From positions 1-64,000 of the forward strand of contig CAIZEI010000035.1 of NCBI GenBank assembly GCA_903931945.1: a stretch of DNA of 64,000 nt, written 5' to 3'. Source of the stretch: an uncultured Hyphomicrobiales bacterium (GTDB taxonomy: Bacteria > Pseudomonadota > Alphaproteobacteria > Rhizobiales > Beijerinckiaceae). Positions 52,140 through 60,381 of the stretch are shown here, one piece after another. The notes under the pieces were generated by a model. That model was given only the letters and a program-made list of their open reading frames with translations, did not search any database and was not told the origin of the DNA. The position numbers were made by a program, and so were the translations under genes. Position 1 is the stretch's first letter. The number at the start of each line of letters is the position of its first letter.

Positions 52140-52607
52140 AGGGGACTGGCGGCGGCAGGCAAGGATTCCGAGAAATCTTGTCAGGCCCGGTTCGTCCACA
52201 GGTTGTGCAACTGGAAAGAAATGTCTGAATTTTCGGCGCCGAATGGTGCGCGCGCAAACCCTCCCCCCAAAGCGATCCGAAATGGGTCGCGTTCGGCGAT
52301 CCTATGGGGAGAGGATTGGCGCCCCCGATTTTTTGATCCGTTCACCTGGTTTTCGCCTCGTAAATCGGCCAGCCCCGGGCCGGCTGATGCTCTCAGTATT
52401 GGCGGGCTGGCGCGTGGAGGATGATCTCCTCCACCCGCGCACAGGCGAAAGCCAGGCCCGCTCTAAGTCGCGCGTCCAGCGCATGGGGCGACCGCTCGAA
52501 ATATCGGCGGCGGTTCTTACCGCCGGGGGCCCCTGTCCTTCCACTCCAGGGTGACGGTTCTTTAAGTTATTGATAGGATGAATTTATTTATATAGGGAAG
52601 TCAGCTA
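52140..52607. other. gene-free stretch before an AT-rich patch
   Basis: 468 bases with no coding region I can support. Short frames are open here but have no family features or start signals. The first 400 bases are GC-rich; the last 45 bases change abruptly to AT-rich DNA that carries an AGGGAAG ribosome site for the next gene. Confidence 0.6.
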
Positions 52608-53306
52608 ATGCATCTTCATTTAAAAGAGCTTTTCACCAAGCGTTTTTATTTTTTTATGGCTGTCGTGGTGACAGCAATCGTTTCTTATGGATTTGGGCGC
52701 GCAATTGACACACGATTGTTAAATCCGCCCTCGCCAAGGCCAGCAATTCTTTACGTCCATACTTTTGTATTTTCAATTTGGATTATATTGTTTCTTGTTC
52801 AAACTGGACTTTTGCAAGCACGAAATATTCGTTCACACAAACTCATTGGATTGTTCAGTTTACCAATTGGGGGATTGCTACCAATTATCGGCATCTGGGT
52901 GGCGATTGTGATGTCCCGTTTCAACATCTCTCAGGGAGCCCACGACCAAGCTACGGCTTTATTGGTGCCGTTCTTCGATATGGCGCTATTCACGGTTCTT
53001 TTTGGGTTGGCCGTCTATTGGCGCAAAAGCCCGGAATTTCATAAACGGATGATGTTCCTTGCTGCTGCCAGCCTCACTGTCGCTGCCTTTGCACGATTTC
53101 CAAATTATCTCGTGCCGAAGGGCTGGTTCGATCTGGGCTTTGACGCTTTGGTTTTATTGGGCATCGGTCGTGATCTGTGGATCGAGAAGCGCATTCACAA
53201 GGTTTATTTGATCTGCTTGCCGACAATCATCGTTGGCCAGCTTGCAACCGAGGTGGTGCGAAGGACCCCTTGGTGGATTGGCGTTGCAAATGAAATTCTG
53301 AGGTGA
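52608..53306 (+). CDS. integral membrane protein of unknown function, AT-rich gene
   Basis: 232 residues with six predicted membrane helices (for example FFMAVVVTAIVSYGFG, LYVHTFVFSIWIILFLVQ, LIGLFSLPIGGLLPIIGIW, LLVPFFDMALFTVLFGLAV). A short conserved-looking HKL segment follows helix 2 and a HKRMM segment follows helix 4. No family was recognised. The codon usage and base composition are clearly more AT-rich than the neighbours, with A/T-ending codons common, which suggests recent acquisition. AGGGAAG sits 8 bases before the ATG. The 180 bases after it hold no supported gene. Confidence 0.78.
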   Translation: MHLHLKELFTKRFYFFMAVVVTAIVSYGFGRAIDTRLLNPPSPRPAILYVHTFVFSIWIILFLVQTGLLQARNIRSHKLIGLFSLPIGGLLPIIGIWVAIVMSRFNISQGAHDQATALLVPFFDMALFTVLFGLAVYWRKSPEFHKRMMFLAAASLTVAAFARFPNYLVPKGWFDLGFDALVLLGIGRDLWIEKRIHKVYLICLPTIIVGQLATEVVRRTPWWIGVANEILR

Positions 53307-53485
53307 AACGCCAAGAGCTGAGCTCAAGATTCATTGATCAGAGGCCTTGGACTTGGGCTGCCAGGATGCGGAGGGCCGACATGAAGGTGGGCGCGCACCG
53401 GCAGCAGCGGTTGTGAGCACGCCGCCAGCGCCTGAATATACTGAACTTGTTTTCGATTTCGGTGCGCTTCCTGCAAAGCGTACGA

Positions 53486-54697
53486 TCATGTTGAATCTGG
53501 TTGCTGGGGTTGGACTTCGACGGGAAGCAGGCAAGATCGCGTTGGGGCCGCGATTCGCGTCAGGGATGCTGCTTTGTCAGGAACAACCGGGATAATGGCG
53601 TTCCTCCTAAATGGCGTGACGATGGACAGGCATGCTACCCCTTTGATTGCAAGAACGAGCCGCGGGCGAAGCGACATCGCCGGCTTTTCCACCAAGGACC
53701 AGGATAGGTACGCAAATGCGCTCGAAATGAGCAGAGTCGCGATTGTGACAGTCCATAGTGGTTGTTCGGGGAAGAACTTGATTATCGCCTGCGTTATCGG
53801 CCAAGCCGTTACATACACTCCGTAGGAGAGGTCAGTTCGATTTGTAAATCTCCGCAGCCATCCAGTGGGCAGGTCCGCGAAAAAAAGGACCAGTGCTCCG
53901 GTGAACACGATGGATAGCAGGCGCTCCACGCCTCCACCGAGGCTCAACCAGAGACAAACGCCGATGCTTGCGACCATCCACAATGACGGGCGCAATCGAT
54001 CAGCATATTTCCAGGACAGGGCGCCAAGGCCAAAAGCAAACCAGAAACGAGCAAGATGGCCCAGAGTTGCCTCCGATCGGCCCGCTGCGGTGATCATTAT
54101 TAAGCCGGCTGCGGCGACCGTCGAAATCTCCAGCAACCGGGTACTAGCAAGCTTTTTGCGACCGCCTGAACAGATTGCGCCGACCGCAATGAGACCGTAA
54201 CAAATTACTTCATATTTCAGGGTCCACGTCGAACCATTAGCCACCGGCAAATGTGGGTTCCCAATAAAGAGGCCAGGCAAGTTCATTCCTCCGGCCATTA
54301 GGAAAGAGGCTTTCGTGATATATTCCGCCCATGCGGGGTTCACGAAATAGGCGGCAATCGTTGCGTCACCAAGGACCGGAGCAACGCCAAGCGCTAGAAT
54401 TGCCGATATGACCATGAGCGCCGGCCAAATACGCAATACCCTTGCCGCGAAAAACTCCACATATGAATCGGCGCGAGCGAGGCTGGCTGCGATCGTAAAA
54501 CCCGAGATAAAAAAGAAAGCGTGCAACGCATGGTCACTGAAAGAATAGACCATCACGCTGGCCAGCGGTTCGGCCTCCTCCGTACCGATCTTTAGGAGCC
54601 CGCAATGGGACACAAGCACGGCACATGCGGCCGTTAAGCGCAAGAGATTGAGATTGTTGGCTCCGGGTAGCAGACTATCGCCGATGCTTGACCGCAT
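53486..54697 (-). CDS. acyltransferase-3 (OafA-like) family membrane protein
   Basis: 403 residues with about ten membrane helices. N-terminal features of the family are present: NNLNLLRLTAACAVLVSHCGL with the conserved Arg and His, and ALHAFFFISGFTIAASL in the second helix region. A later YVEFFAARVLRIWPAL also matches. These enzymes transfer acyl groups to surface sugars, peptidoglycan or lipids at the inner membrane. The last 50 residues are an unusual basic, low-complexity tail. Codon use is less GC-biased than the core genes around it, in keeping with the adjacent AT-rich gene. Confidence 0.87.
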   Translation of the reverse strand: MRSSIGDSLLPGANNLNLLRLTAACAVLVSHCGLLKIGTEEAEPLASVMVYSFSDHALHAFFFISGFTIAASLARADSYVEFFAARVLRIWPALMVISAILALGVAPVLGDATIAAYFVNPAWAEYITKASFLMAGGMNLPGLFIGNPHLPVANGSTWTLKYEVICYGLIAVGAICSGGRKKLASTRLLEISTVAAAGLIMITAAGRSEATLGHLARFWFAFGLGALSWKYADRLRPSLWMVASIGVCLWLSLGGGVERLLSIVFTGALVLFFADLPTGWLRRFTNRTDLSYGVYVTAWPITQAIIKFFPEQPLWTVTIATLLISSAFAYLSWSLVEKPAMSLRPRLVLAIKGVACLSIVTPFRRNAIIPVVPDKAASLTRIAAPTRSCLLPVEVQPQQPDST

Positions 54698-55046
54698 TTT
54701 TTCGCCGATTCACCCTTGCGTGCCAAATTGGGACGAGTTGGAGTTTCAGAACGCACGCTGCAATCGCCGTGCCGTAAGTCGTTCCATTGAGGGCCCCGTT
54801 AGAGCGCGGTACGCCTCATCGCCAGGTAATTTCGGCTGTTTCAGGGTAGGCCGGACGCAGTGCGCAAAGGGCTGCATATGATGCAAATGGCGCATCAACA
54901 ACAACGACGGATCGCCAAAAAAATCCGCCTGCGACGATTGTTTTCCAAGCTATCGCGGCGATCCCTGAATTTCGGCCGTCCCGCTTGCCCTGACCGCAAC
55001 GAACGTCGGGTTCAGCGGCCGGAATCCAACGCCCCCTGGCCCCCCG
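54698..55046. other. gene-free stretch
   Basis: 349 bases with no coding region, repeat or hairpin that I can support. It presumably holds the promoter of the acyltransferase gene at its left end. Confidence 0.55.
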
Positions 55047-55451
55047 TCAAAGCGGCGCGTTGAGCATCCAGCGGTGCCCGAAAGGGTCGCGCACGACGGC
55101 AAACCGTGTGCCCCAGAATGAGTTGGTCGGCTGCGCCTCGCCCTTCGCGCCAAGCCCCGTAGCGCGCGAAAACGTTTCGTCCACCTCGGCGGCGCTTGAA
55201 AATTCGAGGCTGACCGACATGGTGACGGGTTCGCCGGGAATGGGCGTGCGGCAAGACCCGAATTCGGGAAACGCGTCCGACAACATGACCGAGCCGCCGT
55301 TGATTTCCAGCTCGCAATGGAGAATGCGCAGGCCATCAAGCGCGGGCATGACAGCCTTCTGCCGCGCGCCAAACACCGCAATATAATGCGCGATGGCCGC
55401 GGCGGCGGGCGATACCGTGAGATAGGGGGCGACTTTCGGACGGTCTGACAC
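55047..55451 (-). CDS. VOC/PhnB-like glyoxalase-fold protein
   Basis: 134 residues from a GTG at 55451, supported by AGGAGA 6 bases upstream. PhnB-type features: KVAPYLTVSPAAAAIAHYIAVFGA at the start, LHCELEINGGSVMLSDAFPEFG, then FWGTRFAVVRDPFGHRWMLN at the end. These small proteins form paired beta-alpha-beta-beta-beta modules; the family includes demethylubiquinone methyltransferase-related and metal-dependent members, and no reaction can be given. The same frame stays open far upstream through leuC, but only as an antisense artefact. It is divergent from leuC. Confidence 0.88.
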   Translation of the reverse strand: MSDRPKVAPYLTVSPAAAAIAHYIAVFGARQKAVMPALDGLRILHCELEINGGSVMLSDAFPEFGSCRTPIPGEPVTMSVSLEFSSAAEVDETFSRATGLGAKGEAQPTNSFWGTRFAVVRDPFGHRWMLNAPL

Positions 55452-55595
55452 GGCGGTCTCCTGATGGCGGCGCTTGCGCCAGACATAGCCTGACGCCACT
55501 GGCGCGCAAGACCTCTTTGCTCTTTGCGCCGATGGCTGTAAAGACAACGCGAAATCCATTCCATCCACGCGCCGCTTCGCGGCTGGGAGAAACCG

Positions 55596-57008
55596 ATGTC
55601 GACGACAGTAGCCCGTACGCTTTATGACAAGATCTGGGACGACCATGTGGTCGAGGCTGACGCCGACGGGACCACGACGCTGTATATCGATCGCCACCTC
55701 GTGCATGAAGTCACCAGCCCGCAGGCGTTCGAAGGTCTGCGCCTGTCCGGTCGCAAGGTGCGTGCGCCAGAAAAGACGCTGCTGGTTGTCGATCACAACA
55801 TCCCCACCACTGATCGCACCAAGCGCATCGATGATGATGAAAGCCGCGCGCAGATCGAATATCTCGCAGAAAACGCGAAGATTTTCGGGCTCGAATATTA
55901 TGATGGCCTCGATATCAGGCAGGGGATTTGTCATATCATCGGGCCGGAGCAGGCGTTCACTCTGCCTGGGGTCACGATGGTCTGCGGGGATAGCCACACA
56001 GCGACGCATGGCGCCTTTGGCGCGCTGGCGCATGGCATCGGCACGTCGGAAGTCGAGCATGTGCTCGCCACCCAGACGCTGATCCAGAAGAAATCGAAAA
56101 ACATGCGCGTGACGGTGAACGGCAAGGCGCCCGCCCACATCACCGCCAAGGATATCATTCTGGCCATCATCGGCCAAATCGGCACCGCCGGCGGCACCGG
56201 CAGCGTGATTGAATACGCCGGCGAGGCCATCACGGATTTGTCGATGGAAGGCCGCATGACGGTCTGCAACATGTCCATTGAAGCTGGCGCGCGCGCTGGC
56301 CTGATCGCGCCCGACGAGAAGACATTCGAGTATCTCAAGGGTCGCCCGAAGGCGCCAAAGGGCGCGCAATGGGAACAAGCGGTCGCCTTCTGGAAAACAT
56401 TGAAATCCGACGAAGGCGCGCATTTTGATATCGAGGTGGAACTCGACGCCGCCAATCTGCCGCCGCTCGTCACCTGGGGCACCAGCCCTGAAAACGTGAT
56501 TTCCATCACCGGAACCGTGCCGCGTGTCGAAGATGGCGCCACTGAGGGCAAGCGCAATTCGATCCAGCGCGCGCTTGACTACATGGGCCTGAAGGGCGGC
56601 GAAAAAATCTCGGAGCTCCCTATCCAGCGCGTCTTCATCGGCTCGTGCACCAATGGCCGCATCGAGGACATGCGCGCCGCCGCCACGATCGCCAAAGGCA
56701 AGAAGGTCGCCGCTGGCGTCAATGCGATGGTTGTGCCGGGCTCCGGTCTTGTGAAGGCGCAGGCGGAAGCTGAAGGCCTCGACAAGCTGTTCATCGAGGC
56801 GGGCTTTGAATGGCGCGAGCCCGGCTGCTCGATGTGCCTTGCGATGAACCCGGACAAGCTTGCGCCGGGCGAGCGCTGCGCCTCCACCTCGAACCGCAAT
56901 TTCGAGGGTCGTCAAGGTTTTAAGGGCCGCACACATCTCGTCTCCCCGGCCATGGCCGCTGCAGCGGCGATTGCGGGGCGCTTTGTGGATGTGCGGGAGA
57001 TCTCGTAA
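55596..57008 (+). CDS. leuC: 3-isopropylmalate dehydratase large subunit
   Basis: 470 residues, normal for LeuC. It catalyses the isomerisation of 2- to 3-isopropylmalate in leucine synthesis with LeuD. The [4Fe-4S] cysteines are in [14 protein letters not shown] and [11 protein letters not shown], and the active-site [27 protein letters not shown] block is intact. GGGAGA lies before the ATG. leuD is not adjacent but 1.7 kb downstream, after a glyoxalase-like gene, a metallopeptidase and a MarR-type regulator; split leuC/leuD is usual in this order. Confidence 0.98.
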   Translation: MSTTVARTLYDKIWDDHVVEADADGTTTLYIDRHLVHEVTSPQAFEGLRLSGRKVRAPEKTLLVVDHNIPTTDRTKRIDDDESRAQIEYLAENAKIFGLEYYDGLDIRQGICHIIGPEQAFTLPGVTMVCGDSHTATHGAFGALAHGIGTSEVEHVLATQTLIQKKSKNMRVTVNGKAPAHITAKDIILAIIGQIGTAGGTGSVIEYAGEAITDLSMEGRMTVCNMSIEAGARAGLIAPDEKTFEYLKGRPKAPKGAQWEQAVAFWKTLKSDEGAHFDIEVELDAANLPPLVTWGTSPENVISITGTVPRVEDGATEGKRNSIQRALDYMGLKGGEKISELPIQRVFIGSCTNGRIEDMRAAATIAKGKKVAAGVNAMVVPGSGLVKAQAEAEGLDKLFIEAGFEWREPGCSMCLAMNPDKLAPGERCASTSNRNFEGRQGFKGRTHLVSPAMAAAAAIAGRFVDVREIS

Positions 57009-57029
57009 GTCACTGACAGGAGGACTTCC

Positions 57030-57491
57030 ATGGCCCAGATCAGACACATCGCCATCGCAAGCGACCACCCCGGAAAGTCCGCTGATTTTTACAAAAAGGC
57101 CTTCGGCTTTCGCGAGGTGTCGCGCCATGGGTTCGACCCCGCCAAACCCGATGAGGCGCCGCGCCCCTGCACCGTCGTGCTGACCGACGGGCACATCAGC
57201 ATCGCTTTCCTGAAGCTTGGCAAGGATCAGATTGGCGTCGGTCTCGACTACACCGGCCTGCACCACATCGGCATGGTCGTCGACGATCTCGACAGCTGGA
57301 CGGGACATCTGGAAAGCCTCGGCGCGCCGAACATCACCACGCTCGTAGACATGCCGAAAACCGCGCATACCGAGATCAAGTTCCGCGCGCCCGACAATGT
57401 GGTCTTCGACATTTCGCCCTCGCCCTGGCCGGGCGCAGCGCCGGTCAAACCTGAAGATATGGCGCAACCCCGAAAACAGGCTGCGGAATAA
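57030..57491 (+). CDS. VOC-superfamily (glyoxalase/dioxygenase fold) protein
   Basis: 153 residues. The first module starts IRHIAIASDHPGKSADFYKKAFGFREV, and the second has LHHIGMVVDDLDSW followed by TEIKFRAPDNVVFDIS. Histidines at the start of each module and glutamates in the closing strands could form the metal site of lyases or extradiol-type dioxygenases. AGGAGG precedes the ATG. It begins 21 bases after leuC and ends 2 bases before the metallopeptidase gene, so the three are likely one transcript. The substrate is unknown. Confidence 0.88.
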   Translation: MAQIRHIAIASDHPGKSADFYKKAFGFREVSRHGFDPAKPDEAPRPCTVVLTDGHISIAFLKLGKDQIGVGLDYTGLHHIGMVVDDLDSWTGHLESLGAPNITTLVDMPKTAHTEIKFRAPDNVVFDISPSPWPGAAPVKPEDMAQPRKQAAE

Positions 57492-57493
57492 TC

Positions 57494-57910
57494 ATGGAGC
57501 GAGCATCTCCGTTTGCTGAGATGAAATCTCCCGATCTGCCGGACATCGAAGCTCTGGCGGATGCGGCCTACGCCGGGCTGCCCCAACATGTCCACGCGCT
57601 GTGCGAAAGGCTGGTCATTCGTGTCGCCGAGTTTCCCGACGAGGAAACGCTCAACGAGATGGAATGCGAAACCGAATTCGATCTGCTCGGCCTGTTTCAG
57701 GGGCGCGGACTGCCGCAGAGCGGCGCGACACCCGACACCGGCGAATTTCCGAACACGATCTGGCTGTATCGCCGTCCGATTCTGGACTTCTGGGCCGAGC
57801 ATGACGAAACGCTGGGCGCGATTGTCAGCCATGTGTTGATCCACGAAATCGGCCACCATTTCGGATTTTCAGACGAAGATATGGAAGCGCTTGAACAAAG
57901 CGCAGACTGA
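57494..57910 (+). CDS. minigluzincin-like metallopeptidase family protein
   Basis: 138 residues of the small zincin family (PF06262-type). The metal motif HEIGHHFGFSDEDM supplies HExxH plus the downstream acidic residues typical of the group. The N-terminal half reads ALADAAYAGLPQHVHALCERLVIRVAEFP, also typical, and FPNTIWLYRRPILDFW precedes the catalytic helix. No signal peptide is present, so it should be cytosolic. Proteins of this kind are fold-level peptidases whose natural substrates are unknown. It is the third gene after leuC. Confidence 0.9.
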   Translation: MERASPFAEMKSPDLPDIEALADAAYAGLPQHVHALCERLVIRVAEFPDEETLNEMECETEFDLLGLFQGRGLPQSGATPDTGEFPNTIWLYRRPILDFWAEHDETLGAIVSHVLIHEIGHHFGFSDEDMEALEQSAD

Positions 57911-57913
57911 TGT

Positions 57914-58477
57914 TCAGGCCTTTTCATAGGCGACGCAAAGTCGCGCAGCCTCCTCGGCATCAAGCATAACGTCAAATCGACGACAGTGCCCGCCGGCGTC
58001 CGCGTCCCGATCAAAATAAGCGCAACCGTGGCAGGGCTGGAACGCCGGGCGCGTCCCCTCGTCCAGAAGCTCGTCCAGCAAGCGCGCGAGTCCCTGCCCC
58101 AGAGCCACCAGATGCAGGGGTTGCAAACCGGCCAGGACGCTGGCGACAGTCGCAACGGGATCATTCTCAAGCGCGGTGCGCCCTTTTTCTGTCAGTTCGA
58201 GAATGCAGCCGCGTTTATCGCGCGGGTCCGCTGCGCGTGAAGCCAGCCCCTTGCGCTCCAGCGCCATAATGGTCTGCGAGGCCGTGCCCCGCGTTGTCGC
58301 AATCCAGGCGGCGACGGCGCTGGGCGAGCGTGAAAAGCGGTTGGCGCTGGCGAGGCAGCGCAAAGCCGCCCATTGCGCCGGGTTCAGATCGCCTTCGCTT
58401 TCGCGCTCGCGCAAGAGCCGGTTGACTCGCTCCAGCGAGCGGCAGGCGCGCAATGCGGCCGGGGAAATGGAATTCAT
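57914..58477 (-). CDS. MarR-family regulator with C-terminal cysteine motif
   Basis: 187 residues from the ATG at 58477; the frame is open upstream to 58615. The winged-helix core shows LNPAQWAALRCLASANRFSRSPSAVAAWI, TTRGTASQTIMALERKGLASRAADPRDKRGCILELTEKG, the standard MarR recognition helix and wing. After the dimerisation helix there is an added tail with four cysteines spaced C149-x2-C152-x12-C165-x15-C181. This could bind a metal or Fe-S cluster, making a redox or metal sensor. It is convergent with the metallopeptidase gene, and its target is unknown. Confidence 0.87.
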   Translation of the reverse strand: MNSISPAALRACRSLERVNRLLRERESEGDLNPAQWAALRCLASANRFSRSPSAVAAWIATTRGTASQTIMALERKGLASRAADPRDKRGCILELTEKGRTALENDPVATVASVLAGLQPLHLVALGQGLARLLDELLDEGTRPAFQPCHGCAYFDRDADAGGHCRRFDVMLDAEEAARLCVAYEKA

Positions 58478-58583
58478 GTGAAATCCTAGCGAGTCCATAC
58501 TTAAAAAGGCATTAACCGGCGTTCCCCGGGCACGTCGGCGGCGCGCGACCCGCCCTTCCCTCGCCAGACCTCCCTTGCTTGAG

Positions 58584-58680
58584 TCATGATCTGATGGAAT
58601 CAGATCGGGGCTCAAGACTCCTTGTTTTAGCGCGTTTTCTTAACGCGAACCGGCTTCCACTTCGCTTGAAAACGCTCTAG
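58584..58680 (-). repeat. dispersed intergenic repeat, copy 2 (inverted)
   Basis: Read on the minus strand it begins CTAGAGCGTTTTCAAGCGAA, continues CCGGTTCGCGTTAAGAAAAC, and ends in the palindrome GATCTGATTCCATCAGATC, matching copy 1 at 51120-51226. It lies in the gap between the MarR-type regulator and leuD, upstream of the leuD ribosome site. Confidence 0.85.
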
Positions 58681-58726
58681 AAGACGGCAGACACAATCAT
58701 GGGCTTCGGCCCCGGCAGGATCGATC

Positions 58727-59332
58727 ATGGACAAGTTTACAAAGCTCGAAGGCGTCGCTGCGCCGATGAAAATTCGCAACATCGACACCGACATGATCAT
58801 CCCCAAGCAGTATCTGAAAACCATCAAGCGCACAGGACTTGGCAAGGGCCTGTTTTCCGAGATGCGCTACAAGGACGACGGCTCGGAGAACCCTGATTTC
58901 GTCCTCAACAAACCGGCCTATCGCCATGCCAAAATCATCGTCGCCGAAGACAATTTCGGGTGCGGTTCCTCGCGCGAACATGCGCCCTGGGCGTTGCTCG
59001 ATTTTGGCGTGCGCTGCGTGATTTCAACCAGCTTCGCTGATATCTTCTTCAACAATTGTTTCCAGAACGGCGTGCTGCCAATCAAGGTGTCGAAAGAAGA
59101 CCTCGACAAATTGATGGACGACGCCGAACGCGGGTCCAACGCCACCTTGTCGGTGGATCTTGAAAGCCAGGAAATTCGTGGCCCGGATGGCGGCGTGGTG
59201 AAATTCGATATCGACCCTTTCCGCAAGCATTGCATGTTGAACGGGCTCGACGATATCGGCCTGACCATGACCAAGGCGAAGTCGCTCGACAGTTACGAGG
59301 CGAAGAAAAAGGCCGAGCACCCCTGGGTGTGA
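58727..59332 (+). CDS. leuD: 3-isopropylmalate dehydratase small subunit
   Basis: 201 residues, standard length. It forms the swivelling domain of the LeuCD isomerase. The family start [28 protein letters not shown] is followed by ILVAE-like [22 protein letters not shown] and by [18 protein letters not shown], with the substrate-recognition loop in the expected place. A GGCAGG box precedes the ATG. It is transcribed from its own promoter region, which contains a dispersed repeat, rather than directly behind leuC. leuB is not in the window. Confidence 0.98.
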   Translation: MDKFTKLEGVAAPMKIRNIDTDMIIPKQYLKTIKRTGLGKGLFSEMRYKDDGSENPDFVLNKPAYRHAKIIVAEDNFGCGSSREHAPWALLDFGVRCVISTSFADIFFNNCFQNGVLPIKVSKEDLDKLMDDAERGSNATLSVDLESQEIRGPDGGVVKFDIDPFRKHCMLNGLDDIGLTMTKAKSLDSYEAKKKAEHPWV

Positions 59333-59336
59333 CACC

Positions 59337-60284
59337 CTATTTGATGGTCTGGCCGACAAATTCGATCACCGCCCGATTGAAAGCTGCGGGCTGTTCCCAA
59401 TAGGCGGAATGTCCGCATTCGGGAAAAATCTGCATCTCTGCGCCCGGCACATGGGCAGCTGCGATGCGCATCAAGGCTGGCGGCGCGTAAAGGTCCGCCG
59501 CGCCCGCCAGAAACAGCGTGGGCGTCGTTATGGCGCCCAGAGTCGACCAGTTGAAGGCGTTGGCGTTCTTCGGCCCCATGCGATTGCCGGCGAGCGACTT
59601 TTTCTCAAGCTCGATCCAGGCTTTGACACCCGCCGGATTGGCGGCGCGATAGGAGGGCCCGAGTTCGCGGAACTCCGGCGGCATCTCCTCAAATCCCTTT
59701 GTTGCGACAGAGGCGTTCGCCCTGAGATACTCAGGATCCGACATATTGCCCAGCGAGCCGCCCGAGACCACCGCAGCCAGCAGCCGGTCCGCGTGCGACA
59801 TGGCGAAATCGAGAGTCACGGTGCAGCCCGCCGCTGAAGCCACGGCGGCAAATTTTTTCAGTCCCAGAAAATTCGCCAGCGCCAGCAGATCCTCGCTGGC
59901 GACACCGGCATTTGTGGGATCGGCGGCATCCGAGCCAAAATAGCCCCGCCTGGAATAGCCGATGACGCGAAATCCCGCCGCCGCCAGCGCAGGCTGCTGG
60001 TAGGGCCAGAACAAGGCGCTGCCCGTTGCAGGATGGACCAGGATGACCGGGACGCCATCGCCGCCGGTGTCCCAATAAAAGAGTTTTGTTCCCGGCAAAG
60101 CAGCCAGGCCCTCTTTTGCAGGCGCTTGCACGGGAATTGGAACGGGCGCGAAGAGGGTTTCCGGGATGGCTGCGCGGACGGGCTTCGAAGACATCAAAAA
60201 AGCTCCTGCAGAGGCCATGCCGACGGAAAACACAAAGTCGCGCCCTCTCCACTGCCCGCGCGCGGCGTGATTTCGAGCGCCCAT
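59337..60284 (-). CDS. alpha/beta hydrolase, exported, atypical nucleophile elbow
   Basis: 315 residues from the ATG at 60284 with GAGGAGG upstream; the longer open frame reaches into the divergent gene. An N-terminal hydrophobic segment (FVFSVGMASAGAFLMSS after Arg residues) looks like a signal peptide. The body has LVHPATGSALFWPYQQPAL and GYSRRGYFGSDAA, and a C-terminal ECGHSAYWEQPAAFNR with the catalytic histidine. The nucleophile elbow reads VASAAG instead of GxSxG, so both flanking glycines are replaced, although Ser is kept. It is convergent with leuD with only four bases between stops. Confidence 0.84.
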   Translation of the reverse strand: MGARNHAARGQWRGRDFVFSVGMASAGAFLMSSKPVRAAIPETLFAPVPIPVQAPAKEGLAALPGTKLFYWDTGGDGVPVILVHPATGSALFWPYQQPALAAAGFRVIGYSRRGYFGSDAADPTNAGVASEDLLALANFLGLKKFAAVASAAGCTVTLDFAMSHADRLLAAVVSGGSLGNMSDPEYLRANASVATKGFEEMPPEFRELGPSYRAANPAGVKAWIELEKKSLAGNRMGPKNANAFNWSTLGAITTPTLFLAGAADLYAPPALMRIAAAHVPGAEMQIFPECGHSAYWEQPAAFNRAVIEFVGQTIK

Positions 60285-60381
60285 GGCTTCCTCCTCTTTT
60301 TGCAATCGTACACGAATCCCCGAGCGCGGAAAGTCTGTTCCTTCCTCGGTTATCATGCTTAAATCCTTCAGGGAGAAACGC

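Noticed and set aside
52140-52560. Possible structured RNA (6S, tmRNA, RNase P or SRP RNA) in the gap after cutA
   Set aside because: None of the conserved sequence signatures of these RNAs was found and no extended hairpin stands out.
53307-53485. Possible transposase remnant between the membrane protein and acyltransferase genes
   Set aside because: Short frames in both directions show no transposase motif and no terminal inverted repeats were found.
55047-57467. 806-codon open frame antisense to leuC
   Set aside because: Only the last 134 codons encode a recognisable VOC protein with its own GTG and ribosome site. The rest mirrors leuC and the downstream glyoxalase gene and is a by-product of GC-rich codon use.
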